Shown here one piece after another: positions 52,520-61,622 of a stretch of DNA of 64,000 nucleotides; positions within the stretch are counted from its first letter, which is position 1, and each line of letters starts with the position of its first letter. Source of the DNA: an uncultured Prevotella sp. (GTDB lineage Bacteria; Bacteroidota; Bacteroidia; Bacteroidales; Bacteroidaceae). Made by a program: the position numbers and the translations under genes. The stretch lies in the NCBI GenBank assembly GCA_944319815.1, contig CALUEX010000001.1:124001-188000 (forward strand). The letters are read 5' to 3'. Below the pieces are notes generated by a model, which saw nothing but the letters and a program-made list of their open reading frames with translations, was not told where the DNA came from and ran no database searches.

Positions 52520-53432
52520 ATTCTTCGGGTTTATATCGTGTTATGTTCTGTATGCTCAGGTCAAAGAGAATAACCTCGCCGTTGGCCTCGGCCTTGCGCC
52601 TCGTCACGGCCCGCGCCGCCTCCATGATGTCGGCCATTGTCGGCGTGCGCGTCACTATTGAGTCGCCCGGCATCACGGGCAGGTCGTCGTCGCGGTGCAT
52701 TATGCCCACGTACTTGCCCCGGCGGAACAGTATGCGCCACGAATATATTGGGTAGGCCGTGGCCAGCGGCAGGGCGTAGCTGCCGAGGTGGCGCAGGTAC
52801 GGGGCGGCGTCGTGCGTGTCGAGAATGGGCTTGTGGCACTCGATGTCGGTGAAGTCGCCCGTGTTGTACACCATCAGCACGCCCTGGCTCACTGGCGGCG
52901 GCGTCTCGGCCAGCTGGTGCAGGCGGATTGTGGCCGACACTTCCAGCCCCTCGCTGCGGGCCAGCGCGACCAGCGTGCGCAGGAAACCGAAGTACCGCCC
53001 GCGCGTGCGGCGCGTCCAGTCGCAGTCTATCTGCACCTCCTTCACGCCCATCACGTCGTTCGTCTCGTTCATCTGCATGATGCGCCTGAACGTCTTTTCG
53101 GCCAGTCCGGCCGTGTCGGCGGCCATGCAGTCGTTGACGATGTACACCGTCGGCACCACCTCCACGCCCTCTGGCACGCCCGTCTTGAACCTCAGCGTGG
53201 CGTTGGGTACGGGCCGTCCATCATCGCCCGGCACAACGTCGAAATACCTTACGTACATCCGTTCCACGCCATGCTCGGCCATGAAGCGTTGCTTCGCCGT
53301 GTCGATGTCGAGCACCGTGCTCCAGTAATACACCGAGCGAACCCTCTTGCCGTTGTCGCCGCGCGAGCACGACAGCACGAGCAATGCTGCCGCGACTACG
53401 GCCAATGCGATGGCTTTCTTCACTCCTTTCAT
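52488..53432 (-). CDS. Lipoprotein resembling DUF3142-type TIM-barrel proteins
   Basis: A 314-residue protein with a lipobox (LLVLSC, Cys22). The start of the domain (VRSVYYWSTVLD) and the core VKEVQIDCDWTRRTRGRYFGFLRTLVALARSEGLEVSATIRLHQL (about residues 132-176) give the alternating strand-helix rhythm of a TIM barrel. They resemble DUF3142, where a QIDxD strand is followed by SR and Y. That assignment is from memory and moderate. The strand-end Asp residues suggest a hydrolase or sugar-binding site. A complete promoter lies just upstream, and the 715-residue protein gene overlaps its end. Confidence 0.6.
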   Translation of the reverse strand: MKGVKKAIALAVVAAALLVLSCSRGDNGKRVRSVYYWSTVLDIDTAKQRFMAEHGVERMYVRYFDVVPGDDGRPVPNATLRFKTGVPEGVEVVPTVYIVNDCMAADTAGLAEKTFRRIMQMNETNDVMGVKEVQIDCDWTRRTRGRYFGFLRTLVALARSEGLEVSATIRLHQLAETPPPVSQGVLMVYNTGDFTDIECHKPILDTHDAAPYLRHLGSYALPLATAYPIYSWRILFRRGKYVGIMHRDDDLPVMPGDSIVTRTPTMADIMEAARAVTRRKAEANGEVILFDLSIQNITRYKPEEYEKIYNCGNI

Positions 53433-53457
53433 TGTCTTTATAGGCGTATATATTTTA

Positions 53458-53489
53458 CAAAAATACGGAATAACCGCCGTACAGGCAAA
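53458..53489 (-). promoter_or_regulatory. Promoter of the 52488/50372 operon
   Basis: On the minus strand TTTG (53489-53486) and TATTTTTG (53465-53458) are 20 bases apart, matching the consensus. The ATG at 53432 is 26 bases downstream of the -7 box. Confidence 0.75.
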
Positions 53490-53506
53490 TGGCAGTGGTT
53501 AAAAAT

Positions 53507-53815
53507 TGTTTAGCAGACGAGAGACGAGGGACGAGGGACAAGCAGACGAGGGACGAGAGACAAGCAGACGAGCGGTCAACCAAGGCCTATCAGCCCTATT
53601 AGGCTTATTGGCCCTATTCAGCAATGGTAGGGAGTGCTGGGGGAACTGGGAGGACTGTGACAATGACAGAAGCCTAGTCGCTCATCCCTCGTCTCTCGTC
53701 GCTCGTCGCTCATCACTCGTCTCTCGTCTGCTCGTCTCTTGTCTTCCAAAACACGGCAAATTGCCTTGCAAAACGCCACCTTTTGCACCCTAAAAGATGC
53801 TATTTTGCAATGTCC
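53507..53815. repeat. Intergenic GACGAG/GACAAG palindrome followed by TTTTGCA hairpins
   Basis: 53507-53575 has repeated GACGAG, GACAAGCAGACGAG and GAGGGACGAG words. 53672-53745 has the reverse words (CTCGTCTCTCGTC, CTCGTCTGCTCGTC). The centre holds TCAGCCCTATTAGGC and GGGAGTGCTGGGGGAACTGG. 53751-53815 carries GGCAAATTGCC, CAAAACGCCACC, TTTTGCACC and CTATTTTGCAATG of the GAAAGGC family. No gene is seen in 53433-53943. Confidence 0.75.
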
Positions 53816-53906
53816 TGGTTATCAATGTGTTATGGAAACAGCCCGAAACTCGATTTTATTTGATAAATTTTTAAGGATAAAAACGGTTTTTTCAAGGTTT
53901 ATTTCG

Positions 53907-53914
53907 TACATTTG
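53907..53914 (+). promoter_or_regulatory. -7 element of the cysteine desulfidase gene
   Basis: TACATTTG, 29 bases before the ATG at 53944. The -33 region is only T-rich (TTTTTT at 53887-53892). Confidence 0.55.
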
Positions 53915-53943
53915 CAGGTTGAAAGGAAAAACATAAAAAAGAC

Positions 53944-55239
53944 ATGCTGACAACCGAAGAAAAGAAAGCCATCATCTCGCTGATACATCGGCAGGTGGTG
54001 CCGGCCATTGGTTGCACCGAGCCTATAGCCGTGGCTCTCTGCGTGGCCAAGGCCAAGGAGACGCTTGGCTGTGTGCCCGAGAAAATCGAAATCAGCCTCA
54101 GCGCAAACATACTGAAGAACGCCATGGGCGTTGGCATACCCGGCACGGGCATGACAGGCCTGCCCATCGCCGTGGCCCTGGGCGCGCTCATCGGTCGCCC
54201 GGAGCTCGGCCTTGAGGTGCTGCAAGACTGCAACAAGGCCGCCGTGGAGCAAGGCAAGAAGTATATCGCCGAAAGGCGCATACACATCAGCCTCGACGAG
54301 GCTGCCCCCGACAAGCTCTACATCAGCGTGACGTGCCGAGGCGGAGGCCATGAGGCCGAGGCGCGCATCGCGACCGAGCACACAAACTTCGTCTACCTGC
54401 GCCTCGACGGCGACGTGAAGCTCGACAAGCCCGTGCACGCCGCCCATGCGGAGCAGGGCGAGGAGGTAGAGCTGACGCTCAGGAAAGTGTACGACTTTGC
54501 CACCGAGACCGACGTTGACGAGCTGCGCTTCATCCTCGACGCACGCGACATGAACGAGGCTGCGGCGGCCGACGGCCTCCGCGAGAACTTCGGCCACCGT
54601 CTCGGCAAGACCCTCTGCAGCCCGCTCGGGCGCGGCATCATGGGCGAGGGCATATTCTCCAAGGTGCTCGCCGCCACCAGCTGCGCCTGCGACGCGCGCA
54701 TGGCCGGGGCCATGATTCCCGTGATGAGCAACAGCGGCAGCGGCAACCAAGGCATCTGCGCCACCATGCCCGTGGCCGTGTTTGCCGAGGAAAACCACAA
54801 CACCGAGGAGGAAACCATACGCGCCCTCATACTGAGCAACCTCACGGCCATCTACATCAAGCAGCACCTCGGCACCCTCTCGGCCCTCTGCGGATGCGTC
54901 GTTGCCAGCACGGGCAGCAGTTGCGGCATGACATACCTGATGGGCGGGAGCTACGAGCAAATATCTTTCGCCGTGAAAAACATGATTGCCAACCTCACCG
55001 GAATGATTTGCGACGGTGCCAAGCCGAGTTGTGCCTTGAAGCTGACGTCGGGCGTAAGCACCGCCATCCTTAGCGCGATGCTCGCCATGCAGAACAAGCA
55101 CGTCACCTCAGTGGAGGGCATTATCGACGACGACGTTGACCAGAGCATACGCAACCTCACTGAAATAGGACGGCGCGGAATGGACGAGACCGACCGTTAC
55201 GTGCTCGAGATAATGACCCACAAGACAGTGAAGAATTAA
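53944..55239 (+). CDS. L-cysteine desulfidase family protein (UPF0597/YhaM-like)
   Basis: A 431-residue cytoplasmic protein of the serine dehydratase alpha-chain-like fold. Diagnostic stretches are PAIGCTEPIAVAL at 19-31, ANILKNAMGVGIPGTGMTGLPIA at about 49-71, SNSGSGNQGICATMPV at about 260-275, and CGCVVASTGSSCGMTYLMGG and KPSCALKLTSGV in the last third. The conserved cysteines (Cys23, and those near 320, 331 and 361) bind a 4Fe-4S cluster in this family. It should degrade L-cysteine to sulfide, ammonia and pyruvate; homologues also act on related compounds, so the substrate is not certain. DsbD is encoded 132 bases downstream. Confidence 0.88.
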   Translation: MLTTEEKKAIISLIHRQVVPAIGCTEPIAVALCVAKAKETLGCVPEKIEISLSANILKNAMGVGIPGTGMTGLPIAVALGALIGRPELGLEVLQDCNKAAVEQGKKYIAERRIHISLDEAAPDKLYISVTCRGGGHEAEARIATEHTNFVYLRLDGDVKLDKPVHAAHAEQGEEVELTLRKVYDFATETDVDELRFILDARDMNEAAAADGLRENFGHRLGKTLCSPLGRGIMGEGIFSKVLAATSCACDARMAGAMIPVMSNSGSGNQGICATMPVAVFAEENHNTEEETIRALILSNLTAIYIKQHLGTLSALCGCVVASTGSSCGMTYLMGGSYEQISFAVKNMIANLTGMICDGAKPSCALKLTSGVSTAILSAMLAMQNKHVTSVEGIIDDDVDQSIRNLTEIGRRGMDETDRYVLEIMTHKTVKN

Positions 55240-55311
55240 GAGTTAATGGTTAAGAATTAAGAGTTGGGCATACGCCGATGTCTTAAATAGTCTCTCTGCG
55301 CGGCTCCCATT

Positions 55312-55340
55312 CCTCCCAGCACTCCCATAACTCCCATCAA
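55312..55340. repeat. CTCCCA pyrimidine repeat, short copy
   Basis: CTCCCAGCACTCCCATAACT, similar in wording to the block at 7590-7650, lies just before the dsbD start. 55245-55265 contains two GAATTAAGAGTT words. The 55240-55371 gap has no other clear signal. Confidence 0.45.
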
Positions 55341-55371
55341 ACACCAAGAAAAATAAACAACAACAAACGAT

Positions 55372-57384
55372 ATGAAACAGATAAAGGCTACATTCATGAC
55401 GTTGCTGCTGACAGTCTTCTGCCTGTCGGCAGCCGCACAGATGCAGGACCCCGTGCACTTCAGCGTGAGCCAGAAGAAGGTCGCGCCGGATGAAATCGAG
55501 GTTATATTCACGGCTAAAATCGACGCCGGATGGCACGTCTATTCCACAGGTATGCCCGACGGGGGCCCCACGTCGGCCAACGTCCACACCGACGTTGCTG
55601 ACGGCGTGAAGCCCGCAGGCCCACTTACGCCGAGGGGAAAGGTCATCAGCCAGCATGACGAGATGTTCGGCATGACCCTCCGCTTCTTCGAGAAGACGGC
55701 CACGTTCGTGCAGAAATACAAGATTACGGCCAAGACTTACCACGTCAAGGGCTATCTTGAATACGGGGCGTGCAACGACCAGATGTGTATGCCTCCTACC
55801 ACAGTAGAGTTCGACTTCAAGGGACAAGGCCCTGCCGACGCCCCTGAAGCTGCCGAGGATGAGGCCGAGGCCAAGGGCGACACCGTTGCCGTGGCCGACT
55901 CTGCCGCCACCGACAGTATGGCGGCCGCAGTGCCCGCCAACGTCGATACGACAGGCCTTTGGACTCCGGTGATTGACGAGCTGCAGGCCATGAACGGCGA
56001 CCAAGGCTCAGGCGACCGCTCTTGGCTCTACATCTTCGTGATGGGTTTCCTTGGCGGACTTGTCGCCCTGTTCACTCCCTGCGTATGGCCCATCATCCCG
56101 ATGACGGTCAGCTTCTTCCTGAAACGCTCCAAGGACAAGAAGAAGGGCATACGCGACGCCATTACCTACGGTGTCTCAATCGTCGTAATCTACCTCGTGC
56201 TTGGTCTCGCCATAACTGCAATACTCGGTGCGAGCGCGCTCAACGCGCTGTCAACTAACGCCGTGTTCAACATCTTCTTCTGCCTCCTGTTGGTAGTGTT
56301 CGCCCTGTCTTTCTTCGGATGGTTCGAGCTTACGCTGCCCTCTTCATGGACTAACAAGGTTGACAACAAGGCCTCTTCCACGAGCGGTCTGCTCAGTATA
56401 TTCCTCATGGCGTTCACGCTTACGCTCGTGTCGTTCTCTTGCACGGGTCCGATTATCGGCTTCCTGCTCGTAGAGGTCAGCACGTCGGGCAACATCGTCG
56501 GCCCCGCCGTCGGTATGCTTGGCTTCGCCATAGCCCTGGCCCTGCCGTTCACGCTGTTCGCCCTGTTCCCGACATGGCTCAAGCAAGCGCCTAAGTCAGG
56601 CGGATGGATGAACACCATCAAGATTGTGCTCGGCTTCATCGAGTTGGCGTTCGCCCTCAAGTTCTTCTCCGTGGCCGACCTGGCTTACGGTTGGGGTCTG
56701 CTCGACCGCGAGGTGTTCCTCTCGCTCTGGATTGTCATCTTCGGCCTGCTTGGCCTCTATCTCATCGGCAAGCTCAAGTTCAAGAGCGACGGCGACACGG
56801 GCGAGGCCATGCCCGTACCGTGCATCATGCTCGGACTCATATCGCTGGCCTTCACCGTCTACATGATACCTGGCCTCTGGGGTGCGCCCTGCAAGGCTGT
56901 CAGTGCATTTGCCCCGCCGATGAACACGCAGGACTTCAACCTCTACCACAACGAGGTTAAGCCGCGCTTCACCAACTATGAGCAGGCCATGGCCACCGCA
57001 GCGGCCGAGGGTAAGCCTGTCATGATAGACTTCACGGGTTTCGGATGCGTCAACTGCCGCAAGATGGAAGCTGCCGTATGGACCGACCCGCAGGTGGCAG
57101 ACAAGCTCAACAAAGACTTTGTATTGGTGTCTCTCTACGTTGACGACAAGACTCCGCTCGACAAGCCTATCGAGGTGGTTGAGAACGGAAAGAAGCGCAC
57201 CCTGCGCACCGTCGGCGACAAGTGGAGCTACCTGCAGCGCAATAAGTTCGGCGCTAACGCCCAGCCGTTCTACGTCATCATCGACGCGAAGGGTCAGCCG
57301 CTGGCCGGTTCTTACAGCTATGACGAGGACATAAGCCATTACATGGAGTTCATCAACAAGGGCTTGGAAAACTATAAGAAATAA
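55372..57384 (+). CDS. dsbD: Thiol:disulfide interchange protein DsbD
   Basis: A 670-residue inner-membrane protein that passes electrons from cytoplasmic thioredoxin to periplasmic acceptors. A signal peptide (cleaved near AAAQ, residue 23) is followed by the N-terminal beta domain (residues 27-155; WHVYSTGMPDGGP, YLEYGACNDQMCMPP). An acidic linker comes next, then eight membrane helices (about 218-510). The paired membrane cysteines are Cys237 (FTPCVWPIIP) and Cys357 (SFSCTGPIIG). The C-terminal thioredoxin domain has FGCVNCRKM (Cys559, Cys562). All three functional units are present and the length is normal. Likely clients include TlpA and Omp28 proteins of the kind seen at 4-12 kb. Confidence 0.95.
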   Translation: MKQIKATFMTLLLTVFCLSAAAQMQDPVHFSVSQKKVAPDEIEVIFTAKIDAGWHVYSTGMPDGGPTSANVHTDVADGVKPAGPLTPRGKVISQHDEMFGMTLRFFEKTATFVQKYKITAKTYHVKGYLEYGACNDQMCMPPTTVEFDFKGQGPADAPEAAEDEAEAKGDTVAVADSAATDSMAAAVPANVDTTGLWTPVIDELQAMNGDQGSGDRSWLYIFVMGFLGGLVALFTPCVWPIIPMTVSFFLKRSKDKKKGIRDAITYGVSIVVIYLVLGLAITAILGASALNALSTNAVFNIFFCLLLVVFALSFFGWFELTLPSSWTNKVDNKASSTSGLLSIFLMAFTLTLVSFSCTGPIIGFLLVEVSTSGNIVGPAVGMLGFAIALALPFTLFALFPTWLKQAPKSGGWMNTIKIVLGFIELAFALKFFSVADLAYGWGLLDREVFLSLWIVIFGLLGLYLIGKLKFKSDGDTGEAMPVPCIMLGLISLAFTVYMIPGLWGAPCKAVSAFAPPMNTQDFNLYHNEVKPRFTNYEQAMATAAAEGKPVMIDFTGFGCVNCRKMEAAVWTDPQVADKLNKDFVLVSLYVDDKTPLDKPIEVVENGKKRTLRTVGDKWSYLQRNKFGANAQPFYVIIDAKGQPLAGSYSYDEDISHYMEFINKGLENYKK

Positions 57385-57423
57385 TGATGCTTTTGGCGCG
57401 CGGACGTCCGTGCGCTTGGTTGG

Positions 57424-57525
57424 GGCCGCCTTTCGCAGCGCGAAAGGCGGCCTTTTGTCGTTTAATAGGGCATCTTTTGTGATGCGAAAGGGCACGTTTT
57501 GCACCGTGAAAGGTGGCAAACGGCC
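57424..57525 (+). terminator. DsbD terminator formed by a GAAAGGC-family repeat
   Basis: GGCCGCCTTTCGC (57424-57436), loop AGC, then GCGAAAGGCGGCC (57440-57452) and TTTT: a perfect 13-bp terminator 40 bases after the stop. Two further weaker units follow (GGGCATCTTTTGTGATGCG, GTTTTGCACCGTGAAAGG) to 57525. Confidence 0.85.
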
Positions 57526-57818
57526 AACTCGCTGGCACTCAACGGCTTGCACGCCGGCCATGGCGCTCATTGGTTTTTGCCGTAGTGCGCCCGGTCGGTG
57601 CTTGCGATGTACTGTGTTGCCTTATGCCAGGCTTGCGTATTTTCATGTTCGGCCAAGCCGCGCTATCGCGTTTCCGGCCCTTCCGCTTATTATGTAACAA
57701 GCGATGTTTTCACGTCAAAAATCATGTCGGAAATGTCATTCTTTTTGATATAAATCAATAAATCACACCATTTTTATGAAAATATCTAATAAAAGTAGCG
57801 TGTTTTTGAATAAATCAT

Positions 57819-57826
57819 TATCTTTG
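57819..57826 (+). promoter_or_regulatory. -7 element of the candidate small RNA
   Basis: TATCTTTG in the context TAAATCATTATCTTTGCACT. No exact TTTG at the usual distance; TTTTTG at 57803-57808 is nearer than normal. Confidence 0.55.
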
Positions 57827-57832
57827 CACTGT

Positions 57833-57897
57833 GTTTTTCATAGTATTAGATTTAAGGTTAACAATGGAATGAGGGTCTCAGCGGAGACCCATTTTTT
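57833..57897 (+). ncRNA. Candidate short non-coding RNA
   Basis: About 65 bases between the -7 box at 57819 and a clean terminator: GGGTCTC (57873-57879), loop AGCG, GAGACCC (57884-57890), then A and six T. The body contains TTTTTCATAGTATTAGAT and TTTAAGGTTAACAATGG. No gene follows on this strand; the next gene (58200) is on the other strand and runs toward it. Part of the body resembles the glyS leader (TTTTTTCATTTAAGGTAAAC). I recall similar sequences elsewhere in Bacteroidales, but cannot check this. Confidence 0.6.
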
Positions 57898-57960
57898 GTT
57901 TATGTACATCCGTTAACAGGCCAACAGCCACTAACAAAGTATAAACCCCCAAGGTATTCT

Positions 57961-58190
57961 GGAAGGGCAGCCCCCTCCCGACCTCCCCGAGGGGAGGTGA
58001 ATGAAAAGGCTAACGTCTTAACTCCTAAAGAAAAAAGGCTATTGTCTTTAACTCCTTAGCGAGTGAAGCGAGCGATAACTCCTTTAACTTCTTTAACTCC
58101 TGAATAGAAAATTCCTAAGGAAAAAAGCATTTGTCTTTAACTCCTTAGCGAACGCAGCGAGGATAACTACTCTAACTTCTTTAACTACTT
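57961..58190. repeat. CCCCCTCCC element and TTAACTCC-word block
   Basis: GCCCCCTCCCGACCTCCCCG and AGGGGAGGTG (57967-57998) lead into TTAACTCCTAAAGAAAAAAG, GTCTTTAACTCCTTAGCGAG, a second AAGGAAAAAAGCATTTGTCT unit and TAACTTCTTTAACTAC. This is almost the reverse complement of the block at 35195-35400. No gene in 57385-58199. Confidence 0.75.
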
Positions 58191-58199
58191 GAATACGCC

Positions 58200-61100
58200 T
58201 TACCTTTCGAGGTATCCGCCCTTGCCCTTCACATAGTCTATTAGTTCGCCGAAAATAGCGTTCTTGCGCAGCACGCCTACGTTGCCCGTCATTATCATCT
58301 GGCGGCGCGCGCGGGTCAGGGCAACGTTCAGTTTACGGTCGATTGTGCGCCCGCAGTCGTCGAAGCAGCTGCCGGCGAGGAACTCAAGTTGCCACTCGCG
58401 TTGCACGGTGAACGAGTAAACGATGACATCGCGCTGGCTGCCCTGGTAACGCTCCACCGTGTCTATTGACACCGCCTCAAGCTCCTTTATGCCCAACCGC
58501 TCTATTTCCTTGCGTATTACGGCAATCTGGTTGCGGTACGGAACAATCACGCCTACCGTCTTTTCGGCCGTGAAGCCGTCTCCCTCCATCATCCATACGC
58601 GCCTGAGAACGTCGGCCACGACGGCAGCCTCGTCGGTGTTCACCTTGTCGGAAAGGTCGGGCCTGTGGCACGTCAGTGACGGAATGAACACCATGCGGTG
58701 CTCGTGCAGTAGTGTGTCGAGGCCGTCGGCCAGTCCTGTGGCGGCATAATGCAGCTTGCGTTCGCGCTGGTGGGGCAACGGCACGGGGCGCAGCCGTTCG
58801 CTGTTGTAGAACTCGTGGCAGGGGAAGTCGGCCACGCCGGGGTGCATCCTGCCGTGGCGGCGCAGCACGCCTACGAACTCCGTGCGCCCGGCGGCACGCT
58901 CCGTGCGCAGCAACCGCTCAAAGAGCGAGCCTCGGCAGTTGTCTAAGTGTATGGCGTGCAGCAGCTGACTGTCCGTTGCCGATGTCCTTTCGTCCTGTTG
59001 CACGACGGCCGGCAGTTGCTTGTGGTCGCCCACGAGTACGAAGCGGCGTATCCTGCACCGCTCGTTGCCGTCGTCGTCGGTGCGGTGGGCGGCTAATAGT
59101 CCCACGATGTTAGGCTCGAGTATTTGCGACGCCTCGTCAACTATGGCGAGCGTGAAGGCCTTGACGTCGAAGATGTAAGGCCGCGCCGCGAGCATTGACG
59201 TGGTGCCTGTCACCACGCGCGCCGAGGCCATCGCCTCCCTGATGCCGTCTAACTTGGGGTTGAGCCTCACCCTCTCGCCCAGCAGGTTGGCCTTGCATCG
59301 CGGGTCGGCACTGTACTCGCTGCCGAGCCTGATGTAGTCAATGCCCGCCTCGGCAAGCATCGCGCACAGCTCGTCAACGGCCCTGTTGGTGTACGCCGTG
59401 AGCAGTATTGAGGTGTCCGTGCGCGTCAGCTCCTCCTCAACCATGAAGCGTATGGCCATCGAAGTCTTGCCCGTGCCCGGCGGGCCTACTAACAAATAGT
59501 AGTCGTCGGCTTGCTTGGCAGCCAGCAAAATGTCGTCATACGCCTCGCTGTATGCCTTCGTCAGCCGTGCCGAGGCGTCCCTTTGAGGTGCTCGCCGGCC
59601 AAGAAGCACGTCCTTGCGGGCGGCCGGTGCAGTGACAAACTCGTACAGGCTCCTCAACGCCCCGTCCGCCGATGCGTCGCCGCCGGCGTGCTCTATTGCG
59701 TAAGCCGACGTGTCGCCGTCGGCCTGTACGGCGAGTATTGCCGGGTTTCTCTGCCCGTTCTTCAGTGCGAGTTTTATTTCCGTGGTGTGTATTTCGGTAA
59801 TGCTTGCGCGGTAAAGCAGGCTTTTCCTTACGTCAGGTTCTTGCCCCTCGTCATAGCGGTAGACGTAAACCATGTCGCCGCGGCGGAAGTTCGGCAGGAA
59901 ACTGTCGCCCTGTTCGGGCACGCGCAGCGTCAACCTGTCGGGTGCGCCGCCGTCATCCCCGCCCTCCTTGGCCGTTATTTTCAGGCCCGTATATATGTTT
60001 CCGGTCTCTATTTTCTCCGTCAACGGCATATTCCAGAGGTCTGCCGTGCAGCCAGTAACGCCCTCCTGCGACCCCACCTTGCCCAATAGTTGCTCTCGAT
60101 AGGCGAACGTCGCCATCCTGCAAAAGTATTCGCGTTCGAGCGGTTCAAGGCCTTTCAGGGGTTCGGTTACGGCCTCTATTTGCGGCAGCAGCCACGTGTG
60201 GTAGAACATATCGTCGCGTTTCGCCGTGTTGACGGTCTCCGGCGTAAGCATCGGCAGCACCTTCCCGAAGCCCTTTTGGGCAATGATGAAGTCGGTGGCG
60301 ACTATCTTGTTGCGCAGCTCAATGGCTTCGCGGAACAGCTTGCGGTAAAAAGCCACGGCCATGAGGCCTTGTTCCGGAGGATATTTCGAGTAAAGCAGAC
60401 GTATGTCAGTTTTGTCGAAGCCGAGCTTGAAGTTATATCTCAGCACGCCGTAGTACAGCAACAGCTGCACGTAATGCGGCTCCAGCTGGGTGCTGCCATG
60501 GCTTCCCGGCCGCCCGTTCTCTATGTTTCGGTTCTTGCCAGCCTTCTGTTCCACGAGCAGGCGGTAGTCGGTCGTCATTAGGTCAACGCGCCCTTGCAGT
60601 CCGAGACACTCGCAGACGAACGACGGTTCGAGCACGGCGAGCCCTCGGTCGTGGTCGGCGAACATCACGCTGACGGCCTCGCGTATGTTGGCTGTTTGCG
60701 CCTTGATGTCCTGTTTGAACTGTTCGGCGTTGAAACCCTTGCACGAACAGTATTCAAGGGCTTTCTCTGCGAAGTTGGAGCGCATTGCGTCGGCGAGCCT
60801 GAAGGCCGTCCCGTCGTTCACGATGCCGTCGAGAACGCCCCCCGCGAGGTTGCCGAGCAGTATGGGCTGGCTGTTCGCCCGCGGCCTGATGCGTTCCAAG
60901 GTGTAGGTCAGGGGATGGTGTCCGTAGTCCTTGAAGCACGCCGCAACGGAGCTGATGTCGAGCAGATAGTCAGGTTCGAAGACTACAAGTCCGGGCACAA
61001 CGACGTGCTCCGCACCCTTGGCAGCTGGTTCGCTGCCCGCCTGTACGTCATCCATTTTGCAGTCGAGCAGGTTCAGCTGCACGCCCTCGTGCACCATCTT

Positions 61101-61622
61101 GCGCAGGTAAACGAGGTCGTCGGCCGATATGTCAACGGCCAAGAGCTGCCCCGGAAGCCCCTTCTCGGCCGATACGTAGACGTAATCCGTGCCCGCTTCC
61201 CTGACGATGCAGCGCACGTAACGCACGTCGAGACCCTCCGTGCGGTCGTGCGGCTTGTCGTTGGCGGGCAGCTTGCGCAGCAGTTCCCCAGGCACGTCGC
61301 AGCCCGTAACGGCAGAGACGAAGCGGCAAAGGGCGCGCATATCATACATGAAGTCGTCCCTGCCGATGGCCTCGCGACTGTTGGTGTGGCGGCGCATGGC
61401 CTGGATTTGCACCCTGTCGGCAAGCCTTACGTGGTGCTTCCGGCAAAGGAAGTCAACCTGCGAGAACAGGTTTCCGTATGCCTGCCCCGTGCCGCGCAGC
61501 CCTTCATGGCACGCCATCACGAGCGTCTCGTGCGCCATTTTGTTAAGCGTCGCCGCCTTTACGGAGCCGTAAAGGCCGACAATCTCTATTATTCGGGAAT
61601 ATAGATAATTCATAATGCACAT
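58200..61622 (-). CDS. Dna2-like nuclease-helicase (SF1B)
   Basis: A 1140-residue protein combining a PD-(D/E)XK nuclease and a superfamily 1 helicase. The nuclease core is near residues 345-365 (LQGRVDLM ... LLVEQKAGK, with the Asp, Glu and Lys of the D-ExK motif). Walker A GPPGTGKT lies at about 715, Walker B IVDEASQ at about 830, then VLVGDHKQLPAV, VSIDTVERYQGSQRDVIVYSF and NVALTRARRQMI near the C-terminus (motifs III, V and VI). This order fits Dna2-type enzymes that process flaps or broken ends. I did not find a certain Fe-S cysteine set. The start may be 61622 or the next ATG (61613); a short AT-rich repeat overlaps the beginning. Confidence 0.88.
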   Translation of the reverse strand: MCIMNYLYSRIIEIVGLYGSVKAATLNKMAHETLVMACHEGLRGTGQAYGNLFSQVDFLCRKHHVRLADRVQIQAMRRHTNSREAIGRDDFMYDMRALCRFVSAVTGCDVPGELLRKLPANDKPHDRTEGLDVRYVRCIVREAGTDYVYVSAEKGLPGQLLAVDISADDLVYLRKMVHEGVQLNLLDCKMDDVQAGSEPAAKGAEHVVVPGLVVFEPDYLLDISSVAACFKDYGHHPLTYTLERIRPRANSQPILLGNLAGGVLDGIVNDGTAFRLADAMRSNFAEKALEYCSCKGFNAEQFKQDIKAQTANIREAVSVMFADHDRGLAVLEPSFVCECLGLQGRVDLMTTDYRLLVEQKAGKNRNIENGRPGSHGSTQLEPHYVQLLLYYGVLRYNFKLGFDKTDIRLLYSKYPPEQGLMAVAFYRKLFREAIELRNKIVATDFIIAQKGFGKVLPMLTPETVNTAKRDDMFYHTWLLPQIEAVTEPLKGLEPLEREYFCRMATFAYREQLLGKVGSQEGVTGCTADLWNMPLTEKIETGNIYTGLKITAKEGGDDGGAPDRLTLRVPEQGDSFLPNFRRGDMVYVYRYDEGQEPDVRKSLLYRASITEIHTTEIKLALKNGQRNPAILAVQADGDTSAYAIEHAGGDASADGALRSLYEFVTAPAARKDVLLGRRAPQRDASARLTKAYSEAYDDILLAAKQADDYYLLVGPPGTGKTSMAIRFMVEEELTRTDTSILLTAYTNRAVDELCAMLAEAGIDYIRLGSEYSADPRCKANLLGERVRLNPKLDGIREAMASARVVTGTTSMLAARPYIFDVKAFTLAIVDEASQILEPNIVGLLAAHRTDDDGNERCRIRRFVLVGDHKQLPAVVQQDERTSATDSQLLHAIHLDNCRGSLFERLLRTERAAGRTEFVGVLRRHGRMHPGVADFPCHEFYNSERLRPVPLPHQRERKLHYAATGLADGLDTLLHEHRMVFIPSLTCHRPDLSDKVNTDEAAVVADVLRRVWMMEGDGFTAEKTVGVIVPYRNQIAVIRKEIERLGIKELEAVSIDTVERYQGSQRDVIVYSFTVQREWQLEFLAGSCFDDCGRTIDRKLNVALTRARRQMIMTGNVGVLRKNAIFGELIDYVKGKGGYLER

